Shown piece after piece: positions 9,882 to 20,093 of a stretch of DNA of 64,000 nucleotides. Made by a program: the position numbers and the translations under genes. Numbering within the stretch: position 1 is the first letter of the stretch; each line of letters starts with the position of its first letter. The notes below the pieces were generated by a model. It ran no database searches. It saw nothing but the letters and a program-made list of their open reading frames with translations, and was not told the DNA's origin. Source of the stretch: Oligoflexales bacterium (lineage in GTDB: Bacteria > Bdellovibrionota_B > Oligoflexia > Oligoflexales > RGVZ01); contig CANLUT010000001.1 of the NCBI GenBank assembly GCA_947494335.1, positions 1,248,026 through 1,312,025 on the forward strand, read 5' to 3'.

Positions 9882-10943
9882 TTAGTCTCTCAAAAAATGG
9901 CAGGTATAACCGTTCGGATTTTTCTGCAGATAGTCTTGGTGATAGTCTTCCGCAGGCCAAAAGGTACCGGCCTTTTCAATCGCGGTCACGACAGGCTTTT
10001 TCCATTTACCGCTTTTATCTGTGAGCTCGATACGACGTTCGGCAACTTTTTTCTGAACGTCATCATAAAAGAAAACAGCAGAGCGATACTGGGTGCCTAT
10101 ATCATTACCTTGGCGATTCATGGTCGTTGGATCGTGCATGCGGAAAAAGAAGATCAGCAGATCGTCGTAACTGGTTTTTTGGGGATCAAATAAAATTTGC
10201 ACAGCCTCAGCGTGACCGGTGCGGCCAGTTTTTACGTCTTCGTAACGAGGAGATGTACCAGAGCCCCCGGTGTATCCCACCTGAGTCTGAACAACCCCCT
10301 TAATGCCGCGAATTATTTCTTCCATGCCCCAGAAGCAGCCACCTGCAAGCGTTGCCACCTCCAGTCCCGCGGGAATTTTTTTAGCAAAATCACCGATGAC
10401 GTTGTTTGACACTTCAGACCTCTCTTTCTTAATCGGTTCCACCGACATAAACAGCTTTTTATAGTCTCCGTAACCTTCCGCGTCTAGTTTTTCAGTCGGG
10501 ATGAAGCGGAGTGATGCCGAGTTCACACAGTAACGCCTGCCCGTGGGCTTCGGTCCATCATCAAAAAGGTGTCCTAAGTGCGACTCACCATGCTTGCTGC
10601 GAATCTCGGTTCTAACCATGCCGTGGGAGCGATCCGGTCGGGTCACAATGTTGTTATCAACCAAAGGCCTGGTAAAGCTTGGCCACCCCGATCCTGAATC
10701 AAATTTATCGAGGCTAGAAAATAACGGTTCACCGGAAACTATGTCGACATAAATTCCTGGTCGTTTGTTGTTCCAATATTCATTTTCAAAGGGGCGCTCT
10801 GTAGCACCGTCCTGGGTCACCTGACACTGTAAGGGGGAAAGCTTTTTTTCGATTTCTGCGCGCGACGGCTTTTTCCATGCAGATCCACCAGCGAACGCAA
10901 CCGAGCCCATAATTGCCCACAAGATTATGCCTAAATGAATCAC
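9882..10943 (-). CDS. msrAB: Exported MsrB-MsrA fusion, peptide methionine sulfoxide reductase
   Basis: About 353 residues. I chose GTG 10943 because a perfect AAGGAGGT lies seven bases upstream and it places a Sec signal peptide (ending near V-A-F-A) at the very N-terminus; the longer frame from TTG 11003 would bury that signal. The MsrB domain comes first, with its catalytic Cys in [11 protein letters not shown]; the zinc CxxC pairs of many MsrB proteins are absent. The MsrA domain follows, with GGCFWGMEE and GTQYRSAVF. Together they repair both R- and S-methionine sulfoxide in secreted or envelope proteins. It is followed four bases later by the 2OG-Fe(II) oxygenase gene. Confidence 0.93.
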   Translation of the reverse strand: MIHLGIILWAIMGSVAFAGGSAWKKPSRAEIEKKLSPLQCQVTQDGATERPFENEYWNNKRPGIYVDIVSGEPLFSSLDKFDSGSGWPSFTRPLVDNNIVTRPDRSHGMVRTEIRSKHGESHLGHLFDDGPKPTGRRYCVNSASLRFIPTEKLDAEGYGDYKKLFMSVEPIKKERSEVSNNVIGDFAKKIPAGLEVATLAGGCFWGMEEIIRGIKGVVQTQVGYTGGSGTSPRYEDVKTGRTGHAEAVQILFDPQKTSYDDLLIFFFRMHDPTTMNRQGNDIGTQYRSAVFFYDDVQKKVAERRIELTDKSGKWKKPVVTAIEKAGTFWPAEDYHQDYLQKNPNGYTCHFLRD

Positions 10944-11015
10944 GGCCAGACCTCCTTGATGTCCCATCAAAGATTTCATGGCCGAGATCAGTTTGCAAAC
11001 CAAAATAAGGCCTAA

Positions 11016-11465
11016 TTAATATAGAACTCGACTGGTTTCGCAAGTCACGGGGGTAAACTTGTTTCCCTCAACAACCCGCGGCATCTCTGCATTTGGGGGA
11101 ATAAACCCTGCCACCATGCTGCGGACTAGCATACCGGTAGCCGAAAGCATGGGCTTGTTATCGTTCAAAACAACATGGGGCACGATTAAGGTGTATTTCA
11201 ATGTGGCATCAGCAATTTCAACAAATTCACCGGTCACCTGGTAGCCCATGGCTGTCTCAATAACATCAATCTTTTCAAGTCGACCACCGGGAGTGTTTTC
11301 AGACTCTGTGGTGGTCGCGTCAACCTTAAGTGCTGGCTGACCAGAAAAGCTTGAAAGGGTCAGCCGCACGGAAACCCCTTCGCCTTTGCACTTGTAAATG
11401 TTGGCTTCAGCCGCCATGAGAGCGGGGGCGATGAGAAACATTGCTACTGATATAAATTTAATCAT
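11016..11465 (-). CDS. Small secreted protein of unknown function
   Basis: 149 residues from ATG 11465, preceded by AAGGAG. There is a clear Sec signal peptide (M-I-K-F-I-S-V-A-M-F-L-I then A-L-M-A-A). The mature chain is beta-rich with two cysteines, one near the N-terminus (YKCKGEG) and one near the C-terminus (PVTCETS), that could form a disulfide. No family recognised. It lies upstream of msrAB on the same strand (about 70 bases to GTG 10943) and might be expressed with it. Confidence 0.7.
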   Translation of the reverse strand: MIKFISVAMFLIAPALMAAEANIYKCKGEGVSVRLTLSSFSGQPALKVDATTTESENTPGGRLEKIDVIETAMGYQVTGEFVEIADATLKYTLIVPHVVLNDNKPMLSATGMLVRSMVAGFIPPNAEMPRVVEGNKFTPVTCETSRVLY

Positions 11466-11623
11466 GATCGGTTCTCCTTACTGTAGAATATTATTAGAAC
11501 CTTAAGAAACGAGGCTTAGTATCAAAAATAGTTAATAGATTCCATAGGTCTTTTCTTTAAATAAGCTCCCCCAACCATGTATGGATCGACAAGGGGAAAA
11601 TAAGGTGTAATATACTGAAATTA

Positions 11624-12493
11624 ATGAATTTATCTCAAAGGATGGCTGCGCCTATGTCCTCGTCCCTCGTCCCAGGACCCCGCTTTATGTACGGAACAGC
11701 CTGGAAAGATCAGCAAACAAAAGACCTGACACTGATGGCTTTAAAGGCTGGGTGCCGCGCCATAGATACGGCAAATCAAAGAAAACACTACTTTGAAGCT
11801 GGTGTTGGGGAAGCATTATGCGAGGCATACGAAACAAATCTTGTGCGTCGTGAGGACCTGTTTCTGCAGACCAAGTTTACATACCAACGTGGACAGGATC
11901 ATCGACTTCCCTATGACCCAACAAAACCAATCGACGTTCAGGTTGAACAATCATTTGCAAGCTCTCTGGAGCATTTGCGCACAGATCTGATTGACTCCTA
12001 CGTTCTCCATGGACCAGCATCAGGCTATGGCTTAAGTGCAGATGATCACATCGTTTGGCGCACGATGGAATCTCTCCACAAGAGGAACTGCGTGCGTTTT
12101 ATTGGACTCAGCAACGTCAGCCTTGCTCAGCTAAAAGGGTTTTACGAGTTCGCGAGCGTCAAGCCATCGTTTGTTCAAAACCGTTGCTACGCCAGCACCA
12201 AGTGGGACTATGACATCCGTCAATTCTGCCGCGACAATAACATCACATATCAGGGATTTTCTCTTCTAACCGCAAATATAGAATACTTGGGCCACCCTGC
12301 CGTCAAAGCTTTAGCCGAAGCAAAACACTGCACAATTGCGCAGCTTGTGTTTCGCTTCTCTCAACTTGTAGGCATGCTACCATTGACAGGGACCACAAAT
12401 GCGAAACATCTCGCCAGTGATCTGAACGCAGCCACGATTGACCTTGAAGAGGGCGACCTTCACTTAATGGAAAACATCGCTTGGCTAGCGTAA
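11624..12493 (+). CDS. Aldo/keto reductase
   Basis: 289-residue NAD(P)H-dependent oxidoreductase. The catalytic tetrad of the AKR (beta/alpha)8 barrel is complete: D48 and Y56 in AIDTANQRKHYFEAGVG, K84 in FLQTKF, and H129 in YVLHGP. RFIGLSNV and the late MLPLTGTT segment, which contacts the cofactor phosphate, are also present. Substrate not predictable. The start is ATG 11624 with only a weak ribosome site, so Met7 or Met11 are possible alternatives. The pyrophosphatase gene follows 45 bases downstream. Confidence 0.9.
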   Translation: MNLSQRMAAPMSSSLVPGPRFMYGTAWKDQQTKDLTLMALKAGCRAIDTANQRKHYFEAGVGEALCEAYETNLVRREDLFLQTKFTYQRGQDHRLPYDPTKPIDVQVEQSFASSLEHLRTDLIDSYVLHGPASGYGLSADDHIVWRTMESLHKRNCVRFIGLSNVSLAQLKGFYEFASVKPSFVQNRCYASTKWDYDIRQFCRDNNITYQGFSLLTANIEYLGHPAVKALAEAKHCTIAQLVFRFSQLVGMLPLTGTTNAKHLASDLNAATIDLEEGDLHLMENIAWLA

Positions 12494-12538
12494 TTTCTTC
12501 GTAAATGACCAGTAGAACAAGACAACTAGGAGTAACCG

Positions 12539-13084
12539 ATGAATCCATGGCATGACGTGACAATTGGGGACAAAGCACCAGAAGAATTCTCCGCCATTAT
12601 CGAAATCCCAAAGGGCTCAAAAGTAAAATATGAACTCGACAAGGCCAGCGGGTTAATCAAAGTTGACCGCATCCTCTACTCCAGCGTCCATTATCCTGCA
12701 AATTATGGCTTTATTCCCCAAACCTACTGCGAAGATAAGGACCCATTGGATGTTTTAGTCCTTGGCCAGGAGATCTTTGTGCCCCTCTGCATTGCGCAAG
12801 CCAAACCAATTGGGGTTATGCGTATGCTTGATCAGGGCGAAGCCGATGATAAAATCATCGCCGTTCACGCCAATGATCCAGAATTTAGCCATTTAAATTC
12901 TATCAAGGAACTGCCACCTCACCGCATGCGGGAGATTAAGCGCTTCTTCGAAGATTACAAAACCCTTGAAAACAAAAAGGTCACGATCGAAGACTTTCAC
13001 GATCGTGACCTGGCCTTAAAAATAATTTCTGAGGCCATAGATTTTTACAAAAAGAATAAAAGCACGCTCATCAGCAAAAAATAG
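12539..13084 (+). CDS. ppa: Inorganic pyrophosphatase, family I
   Basis: 181 residues, the usual length of a bacterial family I soluble pyrophosphatase, which hydrolyses pyrophosphate to two phosphates and drives biosynthesis. The signature metal site is seen as [11 protein letters not shown], with upstream KVKYELDK and [10 protein letters not shown] and the later FFEDYK motif. TAGGAG lies before ATG 12539. The next gene is convergent, ending 20 bases after this stop. Confidence 0.96.
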   Translation: MNPWHDVTIGDKAPEEFSAIIEIPKGSKVKYELDKASGLIKVDRILYSSVHYPANYGFIPQTYCEDKDPLDVLVLGQEIFVPLCIAQAKPIGVMRMLDQGEADDKIIAVHANDPEFSHLNSIKELPPHRMREIKRFFEDYKTLENKKVTIEDFHDRDLALKIISEAIDFYKKNKSTLISKK

Positions 13085-13104
13085 TTCCTCTAAGTAACGC
13101 TAAA

Positions 13105-15084
13105 TCACTCAACAGTAAACGGAACTGATCCCAAAGCTACATCCTTAAGACACGCATCGAACTTTCCAGCTTTAGCTGCTGCCTTGGAAAAGCAGCAATT
13201 GGATACCATAATCTGTGCTGGACCCGCTTCCAGTGCGGCATATTGGTCATCCGACAACGTTTTAGCAATCACCTGAGACTGACCAGACTCGAGAAGGCGA
13301 AAGCTACCCGCGTAGTCGCTCAAGTTGTGTGTAAACATTTCTGACCCATCGACAGTCAATGTGGCCTTGGTATTCAAACAAGCAAGTTCAATATCAGGAT
13401 TGACGCGCTCCAGCATCGCAACCACATCATTGACCAAATTTTTATTGGCAAATGGCCACGCAATAAGGCCTCCGCGGGCCGCTACAGTCGATTCTGCTTG
13501 TAAGACCTTAGACAACAATGTTGACATCTGTATGGATCCATTCGCAAACCCACTACACGGTGAACCCGTTGTCGGTGTTGAATAGAACAACTTGAACGTC
13601 TTTTGTTCCTCATTTGTTAAGACTGAAAACTGGCCGACAATTGAGTCCAAAGCACAATCAGTCGTGCTACCACCATTGTGTCCCGGTTGATCCGTCACCA
13701 ACATAATGATTTTGATCGCGTCAGGTCTCTGGTCGCCGTTGCGCAGAGCTGTCATTGCAGATCGAATCGCACCTAAAGACGCTTCGTTAGCATCACCACC
13801 ACCACTGGCTCTGAGCGTTCCGACAAATCTTTTAACATCCTCTACGTTGTCGGTCAGTTCAAGTCGTCCTTCTGGCACATCGCCAAGGGCGCTGCCCTCA
13901 GGCACTTTGTCCCTGAATGGTATAACTCCAATTTTTGGCGCAAATCCCCTGGTGTGAAGCTGGGTAACAAAATCTTGAACGCCATCTTTTACGGTCTGAA
14001 TTTGACCAGCCATACTACCGGTTACGTCCAGGGCAAACATGATAGACACGGGGCGAATTGTTTTATTACCAGCAATCTTGTCATAGTACCCAGCACCAAA
14101 GCTAAACCTCGTCTGGTACTGAAGCGCAATATTTACTGCTGAGGCGGCATTATTTCCAATGGCATCTTTACAGATGGCTTCCAGCCGTTGTGACTTGAGG
14201 ACAGTGTGGTTTAAGGCGCCAGACAATCCAGCCGCAAGTTTAACCCCATTGGTTAACAACTCGCACTGCTCTGCATTCTCACTGGTCCACCTTACATCGA
14301 TAGATGTATGGCCATTAAGAGTTAAATTATCACGTGATGAGTTAGCGACAAGATCCACCCGAGGCCGTGTCACGGTCACTCGCACATCATCACGTATGTC
14401 GTCAACACCATCTGCAACGCAAATTGCCGAGATCTGTTGATTTTCCGTCACTCTTACATCAATAGTGCCGCTAATTCGTCGATCAAGTTCACGATTATTA
14501 ATAATAAGCCTGCAACTCTCAACATCCTGTGAATCCCAGGTGACTTGCAGATTCTTACCAGCCGGAGATTTTAGTGAGCCATCCAACACACCATCAATCT
14601 TAAGTGTCACTTTCGGATCTTTCGCAACAAATGGTGCGTTGATCTTGACATCTGCTAAGCCAGACGCCTTGTAATAAACTGCTTTTACACCAATCGTTCC
14701 TGACGCGACCGCTTTTAAATAACCACTTTTACTAACCTCTGCTTTGCTTACATCATTCACACTCCACACTGCTTGTGACGTCACATCAAAGGAACGACCA
14801 TCCGAAAGCAGCAAGACGGCCTTTAGGGTCCTTGCGTCACCGACTGTAAGTTCGCTGACAGATGGCTCAACTGATAACTGAGCCTTGAAGATCATGCACT
14901 GGGTTGGCAAAGCCTCCGCAGAGGCACTCGCCAATGCATCACAGGATTCAGCAGTTAAATCGTCTGAACCCATGAGCGCGGACGTTAAATCCTTCTCAAC
15001 AAACTGTGGATCTTGCGAACAGGCCGACAGTGACACCACAACCGTGGCGACCCATGTCGGCATTCCTCTAAATGTGCCGAGCAT
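13105..15084 (-). CDS. Lipoprotein with Big2-like and von Willebrand factor A domains
   Basis: 659 residues from ATG 15084 with AGGAGG upstream. The signal ends in a lipobox S-L-S-A-Cys22. Residues about 70-150 look like a bacterial Ig-like (Big2) domain (SVEPSVSELTVGDARTLKA...VWSVNDVSKAEVS), followed by two similar beta domains each with a Cys and an SENAEQC/SQDVESC motif. Residues about 345-560 form a VWA domain with a good metal-binding DVTGSMAG (MIDAS) motif. A Cys-rich tail (SNCCFSKAA) closes the protein. VWA lipoproteins bind partner proteins or surfaces in a metal-dependent way; the ligand is unknown. Confidence 0.85.
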   Translation of the reverse strand: MLGTFRGMPTWVATVVVSLSACSQDPQFVEKDLTSALMGSDDLTAESCDALASASAEALPTQCMIFKAQLSVEPSVSELTVGDARTLKAVLLLSDGRSFDVTSQAVWSVNDVSKAEVSKSGYLKAVASGTIGVKAVYYKASGLADVKINAPFVAKDPKVTLKIDGVLDGSLKSPAGKNLQVTWDSQDVESCRLIINNRELDRRISGTIDVRVTENQQISAICVADGVDDIRDDVRVTVTRPRVDLVANSSRDNLTLNGHTSIDVRWTSENAEQCELLTNGVKLAAGLSGALNHTVLKSQRLEAICKDAIGNNAASAVNIALQYQTRFSFGAGYYDKIAGNKTIRPVSIMFALDVTGSMAGQIQTVKDGVQDFVTQLHTRGFAPKIGVIPFRDKVPEGSALGDVPEGRLELTDNVEDVKRFVGTLRASGGGDANEASLGAIRSAMTALRNGDQRPDAIKIIMLVTDQPGHNGGSTTDCALDSIVGQFSVLTNEEQKTFKLFYSTPTTGSPCSGFANGSIQMSTLLSKVLQAESTVAARGGLIAWPFANKNLVNDVVAMLERVNPDIELACLNTKATLTVDGSEMFTHNLSDYAGSFRLLESGQSQVIAKTLSDDQYAALEAGPAQIMVSNCCFSKAAAKAGKFDACLKDVALGSVPFTVE

Positions 15085-15224
15085 AAAAACCTCCTGATGC
15101 TGGATTTCTCCCCAGCTGGTTCAAGAAGTCTCGTCGACAACGTGGCTGGCCACTTTTAGAGATTTTAATCTATCAACACAAGTAATTGGAATATCATAGA
15201 AATATCGATGAGACGCGTAGATGA

Positions 15225-16772
15225 TTAAGATGCTGCCTTGTCCGCCTCATGCCCCTGGCGAATGATTGCGCGGAATGTGTCAACCAACTCGTCCTTCTGT
15301 TGTGAACTAAGGTTGGTGATCATTAAACCATGCAGATAACCTTGAGCAACAGCACGCCCCCAGCGGACCTCAGCATGGATGACCAGAGTAGGACCAATGG
15401 AAGGGCTCTGCAAAGTGGCTGGAATCATTAGCACCAGATCGAGACCAACACCGTTGCCAATGTACATGGGCAATAAAGCGCTTAGACCGGAGACACTAAA
15501 ATCATTTAATCGCGCTCGCCCATAACGCGAATCAAGATAAATCGCAACATCGACGGGTACTGGCCAGCGAGAGTCTTTTCGTTCGATACCCAAAGACTTC
15601 CTGAATGCTTCTGTCACTGCACGAACATCACTCTGACGATCTTCAAAGGGCTCACACTCATAGGCTTCGTACGGAGCTTCGCTGTGCTTTATTGGAATCA
15701 GCTTGCGCGTCAGTTTTGCATGCAATCCCTCTCGCGCGACGAGAAGATCATACGTACTTGCACCTATCATGACAGAGTAGTGCTGACAAGAAGCCTCAAA
15801 TCTCTTGGCAAGATTCACACCATTACCAATGACTGTAAAATCAAAATAGTCATGGTCACCGACGTTACCAATAAACACTGCAGATGTGTTAATTCCTATT
15901 CGTAACGGATAGATCGCCTTGCCCTCTTTGGCGGAGACCAGATTGCGCTCGAGAATTCCTTTCTGAATACTAATGCCGCACATCAGGGCAGCATCTGCGT
16001 GAGCGCGCGATGACTCGATCCCGTCAATACCATATCCAAAATAGGCCAGCATCCCGTCTCCGAGAGTCTTATCGACCATACCGCCGTACTTAATGACCTC
16101 AGAGCGCATCAGATCAAATAATGATTTCAAATCCATAAACGCTTGGTGAGGAGTTAGGCGCTCGGATATCTGAGAAAAGCCGACAATGTCTAAAAACATG
16201 ATCGATACGACCTTACCTGAAGGCACGGCGTCAAGAACACGGGGATTCTGAACAATCCAATCAATTCTTTTTCTTTCCATACGACCGGACAACGCAACGC
16301 GCAACGCCAGTAACCGTTCCCGATCGACACTGAGTCGATACCAAAACGTCAAAAGACCGCCAAACAGTATGTTACAGCCCAAAACAGTCCATGGGCCATT
16401 CCAAGTAAAGATTAGGCCGACGCATTGCATAAAAACTACGGCGAAAATCGCTGCGGCGATTAAGCTAACGGGAACTACGCTCATCGCGATAAACGACGCA
16501 AATATCGCACCGATCAGGCCACCCAGAAAGCCAAGGATTCCTAGAAATCCAGCAGACGCTGTATGGTCAATCGACCCCATCACGTCTCGATATCCAGAAA
16601 TATCTCCGACCCAGTTCAAAACTGAACTTCGCAACCCGTGATCCAGCGGTGTTAGAGCACCACTCATAGCGAAATATGCGCCACACGCAGATAAGAAAAC
16701 CCCGACCGCCATGGTACGTTTCCACGTCGGATCAAAAGCTCTTTTGACACTCATTTCACTGGTCGGACCCAT
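15225..16772 (-). CDS. Membrane adenylyl cyclase (class III) with C-terminal PilZ domain
   Basis: 515 residues from ATG 16772 (GGAG upstream). Residues 20-145 hold about four to five membrane helices. The class III cyclase domain (185-375) has both metal aspartates, D195 in FLDIVGFS and D239 in LGDG, the purine-selecting Lys235 with Thr313 (a Lys/Thr pair as in some cyanobacterial adenylyl cyclases), and the transition-state pair N320/R324. Residues 395-510 are a PilZ domain with RxxxR (R398-R402) and DFSVSG (424-429), the canonical c-di-GMP-binding motifs. The likely role is making cAMP under c-di-GMP control, linking two second messengers; the direction of control is inferred. It is monocistronic. 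Confidence 0.9.
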   Translation of the reverse strand: MGPTSEMSVKRAFDPTWKRTMAVGVFLSACGAYFAMSGALTPLDHGLRSSVLNWVGDISGYRDVMGSIDHTASAGFLGILGFLGGLIGAIFASFIAMSVVPVSLIAAAIFAVVFMQCVGLIFTWNGPWTVLGCNILFGGLLTFWYRLSVDRERLLALRVALSGRMERKRIDWIVQNPRVLDAVPSGKVVSIMFLDIVGFSQISERLTPHQAFMDLKSLFDLMRSEVIKYGGMVDKTLGDGMLAYFGYGIDGIESSRAHADAALMCGISIQKGILERNLVSAKEGKAIYPLRIGINTSAVFIGNVGDHDYFDFTVIGNGVNLAKRFEASCQHYSVMIGASTYDLLVAREGLHAKLTRKLIPIKHSEAPYEAYECEPFEDRQSDVRAVTEAFRKSLGIERKDSRWPVPVDVAIYLDSRYGRARLNDFSVSGLSALLPMYIGNGVGLDLVLMIPATLQSPSIGPTLVIHAEVRWGRAVAQGYLHGLMITNLSSQQKDELVDTFRAIIRQGHEADKAAS

Positions 16773-17052
16773 GAAGCTCCGTGTGCTAGTAAGACAACCT
16801 TTAGCATCACAATAGTTTCGGCAATTCTGCGGTTTCTATGAGTCCCCGCTCTCAGGAGCGTCAAGCTGAAAATAGCCGTTGGAAAGATGGAGGATGCATA
16901 TATTTCACAATAAAAATAATTTTTTTGTCAAAGATCCCAATAGACTATGAGAGCAATCATCAATCGAATGACTCTCAGGGCAAAACTTAAATCTCACTGG
17001 ATTGACTCGTTAAATGTTCACTTTTTTGAGTAACCGAGAAATAATTACAAAA
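16773..17052. other. A/T-rich intergenic region
   Basis: No convincing ORF. It separates two minus-strand genes, so it contains the 5' region of the cyclase gene's downstream neighbour boundary rather than a shared promoter: the upstream gene is the cyclase and the next start on this strand is at 19809. A short hairpin CGCTC-tcag-GAGCG lies near 16848. No T-tract follows it on the minus strand, so I do not call a terminator. Confidence 0.4.
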
Positions 17053-19809
17053 TCAGGCTAGCTGCAAATGGCTATCCAGGTCATTGAGCACCGCAGCGCA
17101 AAGAGCGCGCATTTCACCCATGTTTCGCATCTCTAAAATTGTGCCTCTGTGAGCTGCCCTGTTTCTAACATCCTGCAAATCATTCATAGCTCGTGCAATT
17201 CTTGCAATGGAATCGCTATGTGGTTTGCTGATTGGAAAAAGAGGTTCCATAAGCTGTCCTCTAAACTTAAATGATCTCCCGAAAATCAGAAGCAAGAGCG
17301 CCCATGCACGGAGACCGTCGACAACTTTGTACTGGTCTTTCATGATCATCCCTGTCATCACGGATCGACAAACTAAAGCCAGTTTATGCGCAGGGAACGA
17401 GTCGCGCGAAAAATAAAGACTACAGTCAAGATCGGTCACTAAATCGGGACCGAATCCCGAGTCCTCATCAAGCTCGAGGCGGACAACGCGTGACTGCATC
17501 TTCTGTAAAAAGTCAGCGCCCTGCCCTAAGAACATTTGTGAACCAATTTTCTCCTGCAACAGAAGGTCAATTGATTTGACGTACTGAACCAATACGGTGC
17601 TCTTATCAACTCTCGCGTCAAACAGCTCCGGATGCCGCCATGTCACCTCACCGCTGCGCAATACAGACTTGATGACTTCCGAATATCGACCATACCCTTT
17701 TAGGTCGCGTATCAAAGTCTCATCAATCGCATGATTTTCGGGAATCTGTATACCACCTTTGCGCGAGCTGATTCCTGTGCCTACACCCGTCACAACAAAC
17801 ACCATCAGATTATCACGTAAATTAATTGCCGACTGCAGGACCTCCGGATGCTTCATTGCCCCTGGTTTATCTGCAATAAGCTTATCCACCAAGGCCGTCA
17901 CCGCTTCGTATGAATCACCCAGCCTTGGCGTCAGGCTACGGAACACTTTCCGACAGAAAGCTTCATCTGAAATCCTGCCGCTGATATCTTTGAATAAACG
18001 GATATGCTCGTCGAGTCCACCGCTGGTCGTTATCGTGTCCAAAGCTCGACCAGATATGCTGGCATTCGGATGATCCAGTAATCCAAACAATTGATTCCAC
18101 ACATCCTGAGTGGCATGAGTTTTAGCGGCAACAATAGCCAGAATGCGAGTCTGGAAGTCCTGCTCCGAAATTGATTGCGATATGAACGCTCGCCATTCCG
18201 GAACTGTCGAACCACAGAGAATCTTCAACAGCGCTGGTTTTAGCTCTATCTTCATGTCGTCTGGTAACTGATTAAGACAGGATGCATCGCTAACAACGTC
18301 ACACTTAGCCAAGGCCCGAATAGCACTGGCGACTTCAAGACGATGCTCGGGTAGCGTGATGATCTGTCGCAAACGTTTACAGATGATTTTCGTCCCTTCA
18401 TCTGAATTGCAAAGAGCCAAAGCCGCATAAGCAGCGTCCGTGACTGCACTTGGCGCCTTCAAACACTCACGTAAAAAATTAGCAGCATCAGGACCCAGGT
18501 AGCGAATTTGGCCCAAAGCACGCACCATCCGAGCTTTAACAGGCTCATGGCTCTCAGCCTCGATCAGCCGTACCAGTCGCTTGCCATATGACGTGCGAAC
18601 GTCAGGTGCCATTGGCTGAATGGCAATGAAACTGACACCCTGCATCAGTGATTGCGCCACTAGAGCATTTACAGCTGCAAAGCGAATGTCATTAGTAACA
18701 CCTTTATCCGCCAGCATTGGGAATAAAATCTCATCTGCCTTTTCTAAACGCACACAGCTCAAAACACGAACCAGAAATTGTGCGCCTTGTGCGGAAACGG
18801 TTTTAACAAACTCATCACGAGGATGACTCATTGAATATTCTCGAAGAACACCTGCAAATATTTCTAGGGGAATATTTGCAAAGTGCTTGGCAAGAAACGC
18901 AATGTCGTCTTGAAAAGCTTCCTTTCTGAAACAAACGAGACGTTCCATCGCATAAAATGCAGGTGTTGCATCCGTAGCGAGAACCTGAATCGCCTCTTTG
19001 CGGGAATCCTCGGAGAATGAAGAAAGAATCTGCCACGCCTGACGCATCGCATGTGGACTAGCCGCATTGAGTGCTGCACCTACGGCGTCTTCAATCGTGA
19101 ATCCTAGTCGCAATCTGATGTGTTCGATAGCCGACAGCTTGAGTTGGTGTGCAAACGCTCTATAACGTGTATCAAGTCTTTCAAGTGCACTGAGAGTATC
19201 GGCGTTTCCCAATCGACCCAAGGCCATCACCGCGGTATTGAACATCGGTCCGGATGGCTCTGTAAACGCGGTTTCTGTGATCATCTTAAGGCAGCGTCGA
19301 TACCCTCGAAGACCTGCAGCGATCACAGCACTTTGAATGACAGAAACCGGAATGTTCTGGCGCTTACCGGTGAGAAAACTTGCCACTTCTGCTTCGCATG
19401 GAAAAAAATTCATATTACCAAGGGCTGCCAACGCTTCACGCAAAAGTGGATGGTCAGGTGTTCTGATGATGGCGCACAAAAACTCGCCTGCAACCGGGTC
19501 ATCAGACTGGCCCATTGCGAGAACAGCTTCGGCAGCCATCGCAAAATCATCGATAGCCATCGCTGTCTGGCATAAAAACTCGGTTGCGCGATCGTGACGG
19601 ACTTTTCCGAGGGCCTGAATGATCGAAATCTTCGTTGTTCGCCACATTGTCCGATCAAATGTTTCAATCAGGATTCTAGCCGCGTTCATACCTCCACGGT
19701 CGGCGAGATCAAAAATAGCAACCCTACGGCGTTCCTCTTCATCGCAAGACTCCAGAATGTTCAGGAGCTTCAACGTTTCTTGGTCGAGTTGATATCGCTT
19801 GATCGCCAT
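17053..19809 (-). CDS. Large HEAT-repeat protein with HEPN-like C-terminal motif
   Basis: 918 residues, cytosolic, no signal. Residues about 1-640 are continuous paired helices of HEAT/Armadillo type (repeated patterns such as R-ALGQIRYLGPDAANFL and ...ALGKVRHDRATEFL). Residues about 690-918 are different: helical, ending with an R882-N-R-A-A-H887 motif inside LQDVRNRAAHRG. An R-x4-H motif in a late helix, preceded by a DxxN/D-VRN, is typical of HEPN-superfamily domains, many of which are RNases or nucleotide-transfer partners. The family match is tentative. ATG 19809 has no strong ribosome site. The gene stands alone, divergent from the CAP lipoprotein gene. Confidence 0.75.
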   Translation of the reverse strand: MAIKRYQLDQETLKLLNILESCDEEERRRVAIFDLADRGGMNAARILIETFDRTMWRTTKISIIQALGKVRHDRATEFLCQTAMAIDDFAMAAEAVLAMGQSDDPVAGEFLCAIIRTPDHPLLREALAALGNMNFFPCEAEVASFLTGKRQNIPVSVIQSAVIAAGLRGYRRCLKMITETAFTEPSGPMFNTAVMALGRLGNADTLSALERLDTRYRAFAHQLKLSAIEHIRLRLGFTIEDAVGAALNAASPHAMRQAWQILSSFSEDSRKEAIQVLATDATPAFYAMERLVCFRKEAFQDDIAFLAKHFANIPLEIFAGVLREYSMSHPRDEFVKTVSAQGAQFLVRVLSCVRLEKADEILFPMLADKGVTNDIRFAAVNALVAQSLMQGVSFIAIQPMAPDVRTSYGKRLVRLIEAESHEPVKARMVRALGQIRYLGPDAANFLRECLKAPSAVTDAAYAALALCNSDEGTKIICKRLRQIITLPEHRLEVASAIRALAKCDVVSDASCLNQLPDDMKIELKPALLKILCGSTVPEWRAFISQSISEQDFQTRILAIVAAKTHATQDVWNQLFGLLDHPNASISGRALDTITTSGGLDEHIRLFKDISGRISDEAFCRKVFRSLTPRLGDSYEAVTALVDKLIADKPGAMKHPEVLQSAINLRDNLMVFVVTGVGTGISSRKGGIQIPENHAIDETLIRDLKGYGRYSEVIKSVLRSGEVTWRHPELFDARVDKSTVLVQYVKSIDLLLQEKIGSQMFLGQGADFLQKMQSRVVRLELDEDSGFGPDLVTDLDCSLYFSRDSFPAHKLALVCRSVMTGMIMKDQYKVVDGLRAWALLLLIFGRSFKFRGQLMEPLFPISKPHSDSIARIARAMNDLQDVRNRAAHRGTILEMRNMGEMRALCAAVLNDLDSHLQLA

Positions 19810-20093
19810 GGGAGCCTGTGATGGTTGGGGTGTGTGGTCCTAATATCCTATCATGACAGGCAAATTCTGGTGAAAGCTCGACGGTTATGGTTAGTTTCAC
19901 TGACCTCAGCTAGAGGGAACAATCAGCAAAACATCCGAACGGCTAGAGATTTGATTTACAAATGCTGCACGAGGGGGCATGCCAAGCCTCGAATATGACG
20001 ATTTTTTTTCGGTGGTTTGTAACGTCCTTCGAAATAATTCAAGAATTTGCTCAAAAACTCCGATACCCGAGTACTTATGTGGAGAACGAGTCC

